Source: Paenibacillaceae bacterium
Lineage (GTDB): Bacteria > Bacillota > Bacilli > Paenibacillales > Paenibacillaceae
DNA length: 64,000 nt
Reading direction: 5' to 3'
Assembly (NCBI GenBank): GCA_900766135.1
Contig: CAAFUF010000029.1
Span: forward strand, 248,001 to 312,000
Below, piece by piece: positions 1-8,207 of this stretch (positions are counted from its first letter, which is position 1; each line of letters starts with the position of its first letter). A program made the position numbers and the translations under genes. A model generated the notes under the pieces. The model was not told the origin of the DNA and searched no databases. It saw only the letters and a program-made list of their open reading frames with translations.

Positions 1-160
1 CGTGCTCATCGGTCCCCGTCAAATAGCGGACATCAAAACCGCGCAGACGTTTGTAGCGCGCCATGGCATCCCCGGCCACCGTCGTGTAGGCATGGCCGAT
101 ATGCAGCTTATCGCTGGGATAATAGATCGGCGTCGTAATGTAGAACGTTGGTTTGGACAT
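1..160 (-). CDS. metG: Methionine--tRNA ligase, N-terminal fragment (runs off the window)
   Basis: Only the first 53 codons lie in the window; the gene continues beyond base 1. The translation starts MSKPTFYITTPIYYPSDKLH and continues IGHAYTTVAGDAMARY, then a TGTDEH motif. These are the HIGH-type ATP-binding signature (here HIGH in KLHIGHAY) and the conserved N-terminal block of class I methionyl-tRNA synthetase, which charges tRNA-Met in the cytoplasm. The ATG at 158-160 follows an AAGGAGATGAAGA ribosome binding site. A methionine-specific T-box leader lies directly upstream, which fits the assignment independently. Confidence 0.95.
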   Translation of the reverse strand, partial: MSKPTFYITTPIYYPSDKLHIGHAYTTVAGDAMARYKRLRGFDVRYLTGTDEH

Positions 161-223
161 GGTCCTCTTCATCTCCTTTAGAAGTTGCTCCAAAAATCAT
201 CTTTCCACCAATTGCAAATACAA

Positions 224-505
224 CAAAAAAACTCCCGCCCCATCATGGGGCGAGAGAGTTCTCACGCGTTACCACCCAAATTCCCCGTGCCTTCGCAGGC
301 AACGGGCTCCATTGGTCGAAATCGACCGTCCGTTAACGCCGGACCCTGCGCCATTCCCTCACCCTTGCGCTGCGACGAACGCAAAACGCCTGGCTCGAAA
401 ACGGTTCCTCCCGGACCATATTCCAAAGACGCTCCAGACCGGTTTGCAGCTCCCCCGGCTCTCTGTGGCTGGATTCTATCCCTGTACTCATCCGTTCACT
501 GGAAA
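224..505 (-). promoter_or_regulatory. Methionine T-box riboswitch with intrinsic terminator, upstream of metG
   Basis: Read on the minus strand, the leader contains a Stem I with the GAGTACA and AGAGAG-type motifs. The specifier triplet AUG lies at 417-419 within GGAATATGGTCC. The T-box core GGGTGGTAACGCGTGAGA lies around 261-278. A GC-rich terminator hairpin followed by TTTTTTTG lies at 224-260. The AUG specifier means that uncharged tRNA-Met should stabilise the antiterminator and switch metG on. The T-box family and mechanism are established knowledge; the assignment here rests on the visible core, specifier and terminator. A possible -10 (TATAGT) is at 505-510, at the edge of the adjacent repeat. 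Confidence 0.93.
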
Positions 506-516
506 CTATAGAGGTT

Positions 517-684
517 GTTCAAAAAATCATCTTCTCATCACGAAGCAACTCATGAAGTAAATTCGGCATCGAATCTTGAATTCAGCCGGGCTTTCCGTTG
601 CTCACGTAGCCTCCAGCTACGCTCCGCTACTCCTTCCCTAGCTTCATTCAACCTTCTCGGTGCTGATAACCTAACTTTTTGAAC
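517..684. repeat. Interspersed repeat copy 1 (about 168 bp, MITE-like)
   Basis: It begins GTTCAAAAAATCATC and ends CTTTTTGAAC, giving 9-bp terminal inverted repeats (GTTCAAAAA/TTTTTGAAC). It contains a small internal palindrome (CGTAGC...GCTACG). It is almost identical to the copy at 701-867 and clearly related to copies at 62803-62973 and 62990-63059. It has no coding capacity. It lies immediately upstream of the metG T-box. Confidence 0.9.
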
Positions 685-700
685 CTTCATTATATCCGTT

Positions 701-867
701 GTTCAAAAAATCATCTTCTCATCACGAAGCAACTCATGAAGTAAATTCGGCATCGAATCTTGAATTCAGCCGGGTCTCCGTTGCTCACGTAGCCTCCAGC
801 TACGCTCTGCTACTCCTTCCCTAGCTTCATCCAACCTTCTCGGTGCTGATAACCTAGCTTTTTGAAC
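701..867. repeat. Interspersed repeat copy 2 (tandem with copy 1)
   Basis: Same element as 517-684, with the same GTTCAAAAA/TTTTTGAAC ends, separated from it by 16 bp and differing at only a few positions. The two copies share variants (CTTCTCATCACGAAG) that distinguish them from the copies near recG. This suggests recent tandem duplication or local gene conversion. Confidence 0.9.
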
Positions 868-881
868 TTACATTTTATATT

Positions 882-924
882 AAAAAAATTTCCAAACCGT
901 GTCAAGCCGCATCGGAGGCGGTTT
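882..924 (-). terminator. Probable terminator of zur-yidD
   Basis: On the minus strand an AAACCG...CGGTTT inverted pair is followed by GGAAATTTTTTTAA just after the yidD stop codon. The loop is long and holds a second small CCGC/GCGG stem, so the hairpin is weaker than the other terminators in this window. Confidence 0.5.
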
Positions 925-938
925 CTTCCCTGATGCAA

Positions 939-1220
939 TCAGGTTTGACCGCCGCTTCGCGGCAGCGTTCCTTGCTCGCCCCCGCGTTTCTTCTCCGCCT
1001 TAGGCGGAACCGGATCATATCCGCCCGGATGGAACGGCTGGCATTTGACGATCCGTTTGGCCGCCAGCCACGACCCTTTCAGCGGGCCATGCACCTCGAT
1101 CGCCTCCAAAGCATACGCCGAGCAGGTCGGATAGAACCGACAAGTTGGCGGCTTCAGCGGCGAAATAAATTTGCGGTAAACGTGGATTGGGGCCTGAAAC
1201 GTTTTGCGGACCACGCCCAT
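939..1220 (-). CDS. yidD: Membrane protein insertion efficiency factor YidD
   Basis: A 93-residue small protein carrying the YidD signature: CRFYPTCSAYALEAIEVHG near the middle, then CQPFHPGGYDPVP. The family assists YidC/Oxa1-dependent membrane insertion at the inner face of the membrane. The ATG at 1218-1220 was chosen because the zur stop codon (TGA, 1222-1224) ends two bases before it, and the conserved sequence starts with MGVVRKTF. An in-frame upstream start would lie inside zur. YidD is usually encoded beside rpmH/rnpA; here it follows zur instead, presumably in the same transcript. Confidence 0.93.
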   Translation of the reverse strand: MGVVRKTFQAPIHVYRKFISPLKPPTCRFYPTCSAYALEAIEVHGPLKGSWLAAKRIVKCQPFHPGGYDPVPPKAEKKRGGEQGTLPRSGGQT

Positions 1221-1221
1221 C

Positions 1222-1683
1222 TCAGGACACCTCGTTTGGCTCCGGCGCGGCATCTTGCGGCTTGCCGTCCGGCCGGCAGTTTTTACAATACCCGAAAACC
1301 TCGAATTTATGTTTCACGACCTGGAACTGCTCCGGCGCGTCCGTCAGCGGCATCGGGCAGAAATGGATCGGATACGTCTTCTCGCATTGCAGGCAGATCA
1401 TATGATGGTGATGATGCCCTTCGCTGCTGCAACTGGCCCTGAATTTCAAGCCGTCCTCAAATACGACCTGCTCCAGCACGCCAAGCTCCTCCATGACCCG
1501 GAGATTACGGTATACGGTATCAAAGCTAAGTCCGCTGTACTCCTTGCCCATATATTCGTAGACGTCCTTCGGGGTCAAATAACCGTCCCGCTCGGCGAAC
1601 AGCTTGGCCAAACTTTTGCGTTGGTCGGTAATCCGCAGCCCCCGGCTGGACATCACTTTAATAATTTCTTCAGTCGACAGCAT
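1222..1683 (-). CDS. zur: Fur-family zinc uptake repressor (Zur-like)
   Basis: A 153-residue Fur-family regulator with an N-terminal winged helix (residues about 1-80, containing GLSFDTVYRNLRVMEELG). The C-terminal metal-binding and dimerisation region has the run GHHHHHMICLQCEKTYPI and a second CXXC-type pair in GYCKNC. These metal-ligand patterns closely match Bacillus Zur rather than Fur or PerR. The role is zinc-dependent repression of zinc uptake and ribosomal-paralogue genes. The ATG at 1681-1683 follows a GGGAGGAATGTCAC ribosome binding site; a longer in-frame start upstream has no better site. No Zur operator was recognised nearby, so the exact metal specificity is inferred from family resemblance. 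Confidence 0.87.
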   Translation of the reverse strand: MLSTEEIIKVMSSRGLRITDQRKSLAKLFAERDGYLTPKDVYEYMGKEYSGLSFDTVYRNLRVMEELGVLEQVVFEDGLKFRASCSSEGHHHHHMICLQCEKTYPIHFCPMPLTDAPEQFQVVKHKFEVFGYCKNCRPDGKPQDAAPEPNEVS

Positions 1684-1798
1684 GTGACATTCCTCCCGTC
1701 TACCCCTTACTCCATGCGTCATCTCTAATAATGCCCCAAATCAAAAGCTCCGTCAATGCGACGGGACATAGTCCCATGCGGCTCACGAAACGGAAAGA

Positions 1799-1829
1799 AC
1801 CCCTTTGCCTTTATGACGGCAAAAGGGCG
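1799..1829 (-). terminator. Intrinsic terminator after the first carbohydrate cluster
   Basis: On the minus strand GCCCTTTTGCC pairs with GGCAAAGGGGT and is followed by TCTTTCC. It lies 13 bases after the glycosidase stop codon. The T tract is modest. Confidence 0.65.
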
Positions 1830-1841
1830 TTGATCTCCTGC

Positions 1842-3125
1842 TCAGCTATTCAAAATAAACCGGTTCCACTTCTGCTGCCAGGCTACGTCGGACCAGAAGG
1901 GATGATGGGGAGCGCAATTCGAGCAGAGCACCATTCCCCAAAATCCGTGCTCCATTCCTTTTCTTATCGCATACTCAGCGATGGCTTTGCCAACCGGACC
2001 TTCTTCAAATTGGGCGAATAACGGCGTATACCCGACATATCCTTCGCCGATCACGACCGGAATGCGACGCTCCTCCGCCCAATCCGCGGTTTCCCGGAAC
2101 CGATCGTCAACCTTCTGCAGCATCGCCTGCTTATGTGCACTGTAATGCTCGTACAGGTATAAGTCCCATTTCACCGGATCGCACCAGTCATGGACGTACA
2201 TTAGTTTAAGACCCACCGGATTTTCGTGCATCCGCCATTCCTCGCCGGCGGGCAGCCGATAATCTTCGAAGGCTGGAGCGTCTTCCCGGAGCAGCGATCG
2301 TACCCGTACGTTAGGAAATTCTAGATCCGAGTTACGAATGCCCGTCTCCTCCATTAACTGCTGTAGTACGCCATTAATATACATATGAAAATGAGCGACC
2401 TGCTCGTTATCCGGTACGCAAGATTTGGCATAGGGTTCGTTCAGCGTATAGCAGCCGGTGATTTGCAGATCGGCATGCTGCTTTTGCAAATAGGCGAGCG
2501 CCTCCTCCACGTAAGGCTTCGTGAACCGGATCAGCTTGCCTAGATCCCGGGGCTGGGTGCCGGCCTCCAACGCCATTTGGCTCAACCGTCCAAATTCGAT
2601 CTCGTTATGCAGCTCGACATAAGCGATACGATCCCCCAATCCAGCCGTTTTAACAAAGCGGATCAATTGATCCATCGACCGGGCCAAAGCCATAAACCGC
2701 TCCTGCGGCGGAATCGCCTGCAGCTCTTCGAATAGCTCCGGCGTCCTCAGGAAGCTCGGGCTCTGTTGATACTCCCATGAAGAGAGGATGATGAACATCT
2801 CGTATTGTTTAGCGAGGCTGAACAGCTGTAACAAATGCTGATGACCGTCGATTAACGCGCCGCCCTTGCAATTATACCAGCGCGTCCTCACTCCCACTTG
2901 GCCCAAATTGGAGAAGGCCAATCGACCATCGCGCGGCCCTTCCGCCGTAAACAACAGGTACGGCATGGCGCAGATTCGTATCGTGTTATACCCTCGTTCC
3001 TTGGCTTCCTTGAAGCAGGTCTCCAGATCATAAAACGGTTCGCCCGGCATCGTCATCGTATACCAGGAGAAATCCCACATCGTAATCGTCAGTTTACGGG
3101 GAAGATGCGCGTTCGTCTTGTTCAT
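1842..3125 (-). CDS. TIM-barrel glycosidase of the cellulase-like (GH-A clan-like) type
   Basis: About 427 residues with no signal peptide, so probably cytoplasmic. Sequence features fit a GH5/GH-A-like barrel. An early strand has MWDFSWYTM. The motif YVELHNEIEF (about residues 195-205) has the Asn-Glu pair expected for the acid/base. A late strand has VVIGEGYVGYTP, whose Glu could be the nucleophile. It is the last gene of a cluster encoding a YesN/YesM two-component system and a sugar ABC importer, so it probably hydrolyses the imported oligosaccharide. The substrate cannot be told from sequence. The ATG at 3123-3125 is preceded by AAGGGGTGA; an in-frame GTG three codons upstream overlaps that site. 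Confidence 0.75.
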   Translation of the reverse strand: MNKTNAHLPRKLTITMWDFSWYTMTMPGEPFYDLETCFKEAKERGYNTIRICAMPYLLFTAEGPRDGRLAFSNLGQVGVRTRWYNCKGGALIDGHQHLLQLFSLAKQYEMFIILSSWEYQQSPSFLRTPELFEELQAIPPQERFMALARSMDQLIRFVKTAGLGDRIAYVELHNEIEFGRLSQMALEAGTQPRDLGKLIRFTKPYVEEALAYLQKQHADLQITGCYTLNEPYAKSCVPDNEQVAHFHMYINGVLQQLMEETGIRNSDLEFPNVRVRSLLREDAPAFEDYRLPAGEEWRMHENPVGLKLMYVHDWCDPVKWDLYLYEHYSAHKQAMLQKVDDRFRETADWAEERRIPVVIGEGYVGYTPLFAQFEEGPVGKAIAEYAIRKGMEHGFWGMVLCSNCAPHHPFWSDVAWQQKWNRFILNS

Positions 3126-3167
3126 GCGGTTCACCCCTTTAGGTGGATTGATTCGAAGCTTCGATCC

Positions 3168-3971
3168 TTATCCCTTTATGGCCCCTGAGGTAATTCCTTT
3201 AATGAAGGACCGGCTGCCAAACAAGAAAATGATCAGTACGGGCAGCGTCGATAACCCCAGTGCCGCCATTCTGGCGCCATAATCGGTCCGGTGTACGAAC
3301 CCCAACGTTGAAACGAACAACGGAATCGTGTAGTTATCGCTGTTATTGATCGTAACCAAAGGCAGCAAATAATTGTTCCATGACCACAGAAACACCAGAG
3401 TTGCCAGCGTTGCCAGCCCCGGCTTAATGAGCGGAATCACGATGTTAAAGAAGATTCGCGGCTCCGATGCCCCGTCAATCCTTGCGCACTCGATGACTTC
3501 GTTCGGGACCGTATCCTTGATGAATTGCACCATAAAAAAGGCACCAAACGACCAAGCACTCCAGATCAGGATGACGGAAAGCAGCGTGTTACCGAACCCC
3601 AGTGTCCTCATCTCGATGACGTAGCCGATCAAGCCAACCTGGCTAGGGACCATCATCGTAATGATAATGAAATAACGAAGAAAGTTCCTGAGCTTGAATT
3701 GGTATTTAGCCACCGCATAGCCGATCAGGGTGGCGGTGAAAACGCCGATAAAAGCTGCGGAAATCGAAACGATCATGCTGTTAAAGTAAACCTGTACGAA
3801 GTTGGTCTTAAACACGGTCTTCAAGTTCTCTAGCAAATAATCCGAAGGAACCAGCGGCAGGCCTTTGAAGATGTCTTCCGAATAGTACGTAGACATCATT
3901 AGCATCACATAGAAAGGAAACAGCGAAACGACGGTGACTACACTGAGGAACGTCCATTTCACAACCTTCAT
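3168..3971 (-). CDS. Carbohydrate ABC transporter permease (MalG/AraQ type)
   Basis: A 267-residue inner-membrane permease with about six hydrophobic segments. The binding-protein-dependent transport EAA loop reads EVIECARIDGASEPRIFFNIVIPLIKPG, the coupling helix for the ATPase. The C-terminus, FIKGITSGAIKG, is typical of MalG-type subunits. It pairs with the MalF-type permease just upstream, which it overlaps by four bases (ATGA). No ATPase gene is present in the cluster; in Firmicutes such importers commonly use a shared MsmX-type ATPase encoded elsewhere. The start ATG follows GGGGGATAAGGA. Confidence 0.92.
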   Translation of the reverse strand: MKVVKWTFLSVVTVVSLFPFYVMLMMSTYYSEDIFKGLPLVPSDYLLENLKTVFKTNFVQVYFNSMIVSISAAFIGVFTATLIGYAVAKYQFKLRNFLRYFIIITMMVPSQVGLIGYVIEMRTLGFGNTLLSVILIWSAWSFGAFFMVQFIKDTVPNEVIECARIDGASEPRIFFNIVIPLIKPGLATLATLVFLWSWNNYLLPLVTINNSDNYTIPLFVSTLGFVHRTDYGARMAALGLSTLPVLIIFLFGSRSFIKGITSGAIKG

Positions 3972-4903
3972 TCCTTATCCCCCTTCCCCATGGAGAGCTT
4001 GTAGCTGGCGATCGAGAAGACGATGATCAGCATGAATAACGCATAAGCAATCGTCGCACCGTACCCGAACCGGACATTCATGAACGAATCGTTGACGAAC
4101 TTCCAGATGATCGTCAGTGCCGCATTGTCCGGTCCGCCGACTTGGCTGGCCGTCCAACCTCCATACAGGAGCTTCGGTTCATCAAAGAGCTGCAGGCTTC
4201 CAATGATCGAAGTAACGATCAGGAATACGCTGATATTTCTAAGCAGCGGCAGCGTGATGCGGGTAAAAGTGTGGAAGCCTGTAGATCCGTCCACTTTCGC
4301 GGCTTCGTACACATCTTGGGAGATGGCGGTCATCCCCGCCAAATAGATGGCGATAAAGTAGCCCAGATTCCGCCACACGATCATGATCGCGATGATGATG
4401 CGAGACAGCCACGGGTCCTGTAACCAATAAATCCCTTCCGCCAGTACGCCCACTTTTACGAATAATGCGTTGATGATCCCGGTCTGCCAGTCAAACATGA
4501 AGGAAAAAATGAAACCTATGGCAACCGGCGTCGTGATATAAGGCAAAAAATTCGCCGTTTGAAAAAACATGCGTCCCTTGACCATGTTAAAAATGAGATA
4601 GGCCAACACCATGCCAGATAAGATCAGGACCGGTAAAGACATCAGCATGATGACGACCGTGTTATAAATCGACTTGTAAAACAACGGATCCTTCGTAAAC
4701 AGCGTCACATAGTTGCTGAACCCGACAAAACGTTTGTCGCTGACGCCGTTCCACTCGTGAAAGCTTAGGAAAAACGAGTATACGACCGGATAAAACTGAA
4801 ACGCCAGATACAGAAGCACGAAAGGAAGCGAAAACAAGTATGGCCACAGCCGAAGCCCTAAACTCTTCCCCGGCTTGCTCCTTACAGCTGGTTGAGCATT
4901 CAT
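3968..4903 (-). CDS. Sugar ABC transporter permease (MalF/UgpA type)
   Basis: A membrane permease of about 311 residues, with a first transmembrane segment near LWPYLFSLPFVLLYLAFQF and an EAA-type loop (DVYEAAKVDGSTGFHTFTRITLP). It forms the heterodimeric channel with the downstream MalG-type subunit. The ATG at 4901-4903 is chosen because AAGGGGGACC lies at good distance upstream. An earlier in-frame start at 4966 would add 21 residues without a clear ribosome binding site, close behind the binding-protein gene. Confidence 0.9.
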   Translation of the reverse strand: MNAQPAVRSKPGKSLGLRLWPYLFSLPFVLLYLAFQFYPVVYSFFLSFHEWNGVSDKRFVGFSNYVTLFTKDPLFYKSIYNTVVIMLMSLPVLILSGMVLAYLIFNMVKGRMFFQTANFLPYITTPVAIGFIFSFMFDWQTGIINALFVKVGVLAEGIYWLQDPWLSRIIIAIMIVWRNLGYFIAIYLAGMTAISQDVYEAAKVDGSTGFHTFTRITLPLLRNISVFLIVTSIIGSLQLFDEPKLLYGGWTASQVGGPDNAALTIIWKFVNDSFMNVRFGYGATIAYALFMLIIVFSIASYKLSMGKGDKE

Positions 4904-4975
4904 TACGGTTGGTCCCCCTTTCAGGAATCGTCGAGGTGAGAAATAAGATTTTCTCACCCCGTCCATCCTTCCCGA

Positions 4976-6370
4976 TTAGTTAATCGTCGCCTCAGGGGCC
5001 TGATTTTTGACGGCATCCTTGAATTGCTCCAAAGCGCCGTCCACGCCGATGCTCGTATCTTTCATCCACAGCGGGAACAACGAGTTAAACGCCGTCTGCA
5101 CGATCGAATCGTATTTCGTTTGGGTCGATCCCGTCACTTCCGGCACGATGTCTTCATAGAACGTCAAGCTCAGGTTTTGACCGAAGAATTGATCCAGCTC
5201 GGTTCCTGCCTCGAGCCAATCGCGGTGCTCTTCGAAGAAGGTTTTGATGCCCGGCATATTCCCCAGCTTCTTGTAGTTCGTTTCCATCCCTTCGGTGGAC
5301 AAATAACAGAAGTAAATGTAAGCCCAGGCCGCCTCCTTGTTCTTGCTGTTCTTATATACGCTGACGGAGGTTCCTCCGTACGTGAAGCCGCCTTCCGGCG
5401 CGGCCATCAACCCCCAGCGCCCGATGCCGTCCGGATCATTCGCCTGCACGTTCCATTTGGGACTCCACGGAGCCATGGGATAGAAAATGTTATCGCCTTT
5501 CGCAAACGACGCGTTCCACCCCGGGGTATACCCCTCGTATTTGCCAAGAATGCCGGCGTCGCGCATGGCGAACAACTTATCGAACGGCGCCTTCATGCGT
5601 TCCGTCAACTCTATCGTGGATCCATTAATATACGGCTGTTCGGTTTGCCCTTTCAATACCCGGTAAGCATCGTCGAAACTGGCGATCATCGTAACCGATC
5701 CGCCGCTTTTTTGTTTCACTTCGACCCCTTTTTGGGTGAACGTTTTCCAATCCGGCAGCAGCTTGGACAATTCGTTCGGATCGTCCGTGCCTAGGTATTC
5801 CTTCGCTAAGTCTCTCCGGTAACCCAATCCGGCCGGCGTAATCGATTGATCGACGCCGACCAGCTCGCCTTTGGTGTTCGAGAGAAGCGGGGGTAAATAG
5901 TCCAGCAGCTGGTCCTTGGAGAAGTGATAAGGGGCTTGCTCCAGGTTGTCGAGCACGTCTAGATCGAACAACTGCCCGCGGAAGTTCATTTCGCCCAAGA
6001 TGACGTCAGGCACCTCCGAGCCGGAAGCGATTCCGCTTTGCAGCTTTTGCATGTAGTCGTTGTTATTGACGACGGTATACTTCACTTTGACATTCGGGAA
6101 TGCTTTGTTAAATTCCGGTACCATCGTGGTCAGGAAAGCTTCATCCCAGTCCCAGACGATGATTTCGCCTTCGATGTTCGTAGGAATTCCGCCGAGCGTC
6201 GGAGCTTCTCCTTCGACATTCGCCGAATTCCCGCCCGAATCCGACGGCGGCTCACTAGTGTTCCGATTGGCGGCTGGTGCGTTATTCGCGCAGCCGGCCA
6301 ACACCACCGAGATCATCAACGCTAGCACTAACAGCGTCGCCCAACTCTTTTTCAGGCATTCGTTCTTCAT
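4976..6370 (-). CDS. Extracellular sugar-binding lipoprotein (family 1) of the ABC importer
   Basis: About 464 residues. The N-terminus is a lipoprotein signal: KK, a hydrophobic stretch LLVLALMISVVL, then the lipobox LAGC. A Ser/Pro/Asn-rich linker and a family 1 solute-binding fold follow (EIIVWDWDEAF; VKVKYTVVNNNDYMQKLQ). The role is capture of an oligosaccharide outside the cell for the two permeases encoded downstream. The start ATG at 6368-6370 follows GGGAGGGGTTAAT. A near-consensus cre lies 24 bases upstream, so carbon catabolite repression is likely. Confidence 0.92.
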   Translation of the reverse strand: MKNECLKKSWATLLVLALMISVVLAGCANNAPAANRNTSEPPSDSGGNSANVEGEAPTLGGIPTNIEGEIIVWDWDEAFLTTMVPEFNKAFPNVKVKYTVVNNNDYMQKLQSGIASGSEVPDVILGEMNFRGQLFDLDVLDNLEQAPYHFSKDQLLDYLPPLLSNTKGELVGVDQSITPAGLGYRRDLAKEYLGTDDPNELSKLLPDWKTFTQKGVEVKQKSGGSVTMIASFDDAYRVLKGQTEQPYINGSTIELTERMKAPFDKLFAMRDAGILGKYEGYTPGWNASFAKGDNIFYPMAPWSPKWNVQANDPDGIGRWGLMAAPEGGFTYGGTSVSVYKNSKNKEAAWAYIYFCYLSTEGMETNYKKLGNMPGIKTFFEEHRDWLEAGTELDQFFGQNLSLTFYEDIVPEVTGSTQTKYDSIVQTAFNSLFPLWMKDTSIGVDGALEQFKDAVKNQAPEATIN

Positions 6371-6393
6371 ATTAACCCCTCCCACAGTCTATT

Positions 6394-6407
6394 TGTATCC
6401 GCTTACA
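6394..6407 (-). promoter_or_regulatory. Catabolite-responsive element (cre) upstream of the binding-protein gene
   Basis: The minus strand reads TGTAAGCGGATACA, which matches the cre consensus TGWAANCGNTNWCA at 13 of 14 positions (mismatch at position 10). It lies in the 94-bp gap between the sensor kinase and the binding-protein gene, where a CcpA roadblock or promoter repression would act on the importer genes. Confidence 0.7.
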
Positions 6408-6464
6408 TCGTGATCTTATCATCGCGAGCCGTGGGGTTAAAATGTCACAACCCGGTTATTTTGC

Positions 6465-8207
6465 TCATAAATCGGCTTTCTTCCGCGCTGGAGTCGCCGT
6501 TTCGATCGTGAAAGGGAGGCGAATCCTCACTTCCGTCCCTTCGCCCGGAAAGCTCTCGACCTCAAGTCCGGCCTCCGCACCGTAGTGGAAGCTCAGGCGT
6601 TCCCGAATATTCGTAAGTCCGATTCCGGTGGAGGCATTCCGGATGGGCGGCGTTGTTGGGGATGCGGCGATGCCAATGCCGTTGTCGATCACGGACACCT
6701 CGATGAACCGATCCGATTTCCGTGCCGAGATCACAAGGCTGCCTTGCCGTTCGGAGGGGAAAATCCCATGATAAAGCGCGTTTTCAACGAGCGGCTGCAA
6801 CATCATCCTTAAGACCATGCAGGGCAAAAGCTCCTCCTGGATGTCCCATTCGATTCGAAAACGTCCCGGATAACGGCAGTCCTGGATGGCAGCGTATTTT
6901 TTCACCAGTTCCACTTCATCCTCCAGGGTCGTGAACCCGGCATCATCGCCAATTTTGATCGTGTTTTGCAAAAGATGGATCAATGAGGCGGTCATATCGG
7001 CCACCTCCTTCGTTCGTCCCGCATGCGCTAAATAAATCACGGTATTTAATGTGTTATAAATAAAATGGGGATTCATCTGCGACAACAGTAAATGGATCTG
7101 CATGTTACGTTTTTCCTTCTGTTCTCGCACAAGGGATTCGATCAACGATTTCAGGTCCTTCATCATCCGGTTAAATCCGAGCCCCAGCAGCTCCATCTCG
7201 TCCCCGCTCCGAATGTGCAACTCGGTGTTTAGATCGCCCGCGGAGACCCGTTTCATCGCTCGGACCAACTTCGAAATCGGCCGGGTCAGTTGCACGAGGA
7301 GCGGTAGCAGGATCATCATGACGACGACCAAGCTTACGGCCACAATCAGCGTGTAAAAGAGTAACAGCTTGTTTACGTGCTCGTACAAGCGTGATTTGGA
7401 GATGACCGCAACCTGTCTCCAATCCTCGCCCGCGGAATCGTCGACGATTTCGATAGATCTGCCATCTTCCGAGTCGGTATCGGTCCAGCGAGTCTCTCCG
7501 GGGCTGCTGTCGAACAACGGAACGCCGTCTTGATTTAGGAGAAGCAGACGTTCGAAGTCCTTGTTGCTCTGCTCAAATAAGCTCGCCAGATCTTTTTGGT
7601 TAAAATCCAGCACCAGGTAATACCTCTCGTCGCGCTTGTCCTTAAAGTTCCTGTAATTCACGATATAGCTGATCACCTTTTGCCTGCGATTGAGAAAAAT
7701 AAAGTCATGGGGATCTGAAAATCGCGATTTGCTACGCCCCATCCGGTAATCGGCAAACCAGGCCTGATTCAGATAGTCTCTGTAATAACTGTCGTATCCT
7801 TGATAATTGGAGAATACTTCGCCGTCCGGTCGGATAATCATCACGTTCAACAAACTGGAATTCATGACGGGAAACAGCTTCAGCTTCTCCCTAACCTTAT
7901 TCTTCTTGAAATAGCTCTGCTCGTACGTGTCATTCGGATCTTTGACCAACAGGTCATTCACCTCGGAATCGCTGATGATATATTCCGCCGTTTCCCGAAG
8001 TTGCTCCTGCATGCGATTGATGAAGGAAGAGGTCTGTTCCAGTTTCGTCGTATTGTCCCGGACAGCCTGCTCCCGCATGATATCCTTCACGTACGAATAA
8101 GTGATCCAACTGCTTGCCAACAACGACGACGAAATGATTAGGGAGCATACAGCAATGATCTTGGTCCGTATCCTCGCACGCATTTTGAAGCCGGATAAGT
8201 TACTCAT
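6465..8207 (-). CDS. Sensor histidine kinase of the YesM type
   Basis: 580 residues. It has a transmembrane segment near residues 15-35, an extracytoplasmic dCACHE-like region (about 40-290), and a second transmembrane segment (LLLFYTLIVAVSLVVVMMILL). A HAMP domain follows (TRPISKLVRAMKRVSAGDL), then a His_kinase domain with phosphoacceptor in SQMNPHFIYNTLN, and an HATPase domain with VIDNGIGI and GIGLTNIRERL. It should sense an external sugar signal and phosphorylate the regulator encoded just upstream. The two genes overlap by eight bases, which supports translational coupling. It is part of the importer cluster that continues downstream. Confidence 0.92.
   Translation of the reverse strand: MSNLSGFKMRARIRTKIIAVCSLIISSSLLASSWITYSYVKDIMREQAVRDNTTKLEQTSSFINRMQEQLRETAEYIISDSEVNDLLVKDPNDTYEQSYFKKNKVREKLKLFPVMNSSLLNVMIIRPDGEVFSNYQGYDSYYRDYLNQAWFADYRMGRSKSRFSDPHDFIFLNRRQKVISYIVNYRNFKDKRDERYYLVLDFNQKDLASLFEQSNKDFERLLLLNQDGVPLFDSSPGETRWTDTDSEDGRSIEIVDDSAGEDWRQVAVISKSRLYEHVNKLLLFYTLIVAVSLVVVMMILLPLLVQLTRPISKLVRAMKRVSAGDLNTELHIRSGDEMELLGLGFNRMMKDLKSLIESLVREQKEKRNMQIHLLLSQMNPHFIYNTLNTVIYLAHAGRTKEVADMTASLIHLLQNTIKIGDDAGFTTLEDEVELVKKYAAIQDCRYPGRFRIEWDIQEELLPCMVLRMMLQPLVENALYHGIFPSERQGSLVISARKSDRFIEVSVIDNGIGIAASPTTPPIRNASTGIGLTNIRERLSFHYGAEAGLEVESFPGEGTEVRIRLPFTIETATPARKKADL

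Noticed and set aside
181..210. A further copy of the GTTCAAAAAATCATC repeat next to metG
   Set aside because: Only the short run CAAAAATCATCTT matches. It adjoins the terminator T tract, and no other repeat sequence follows.
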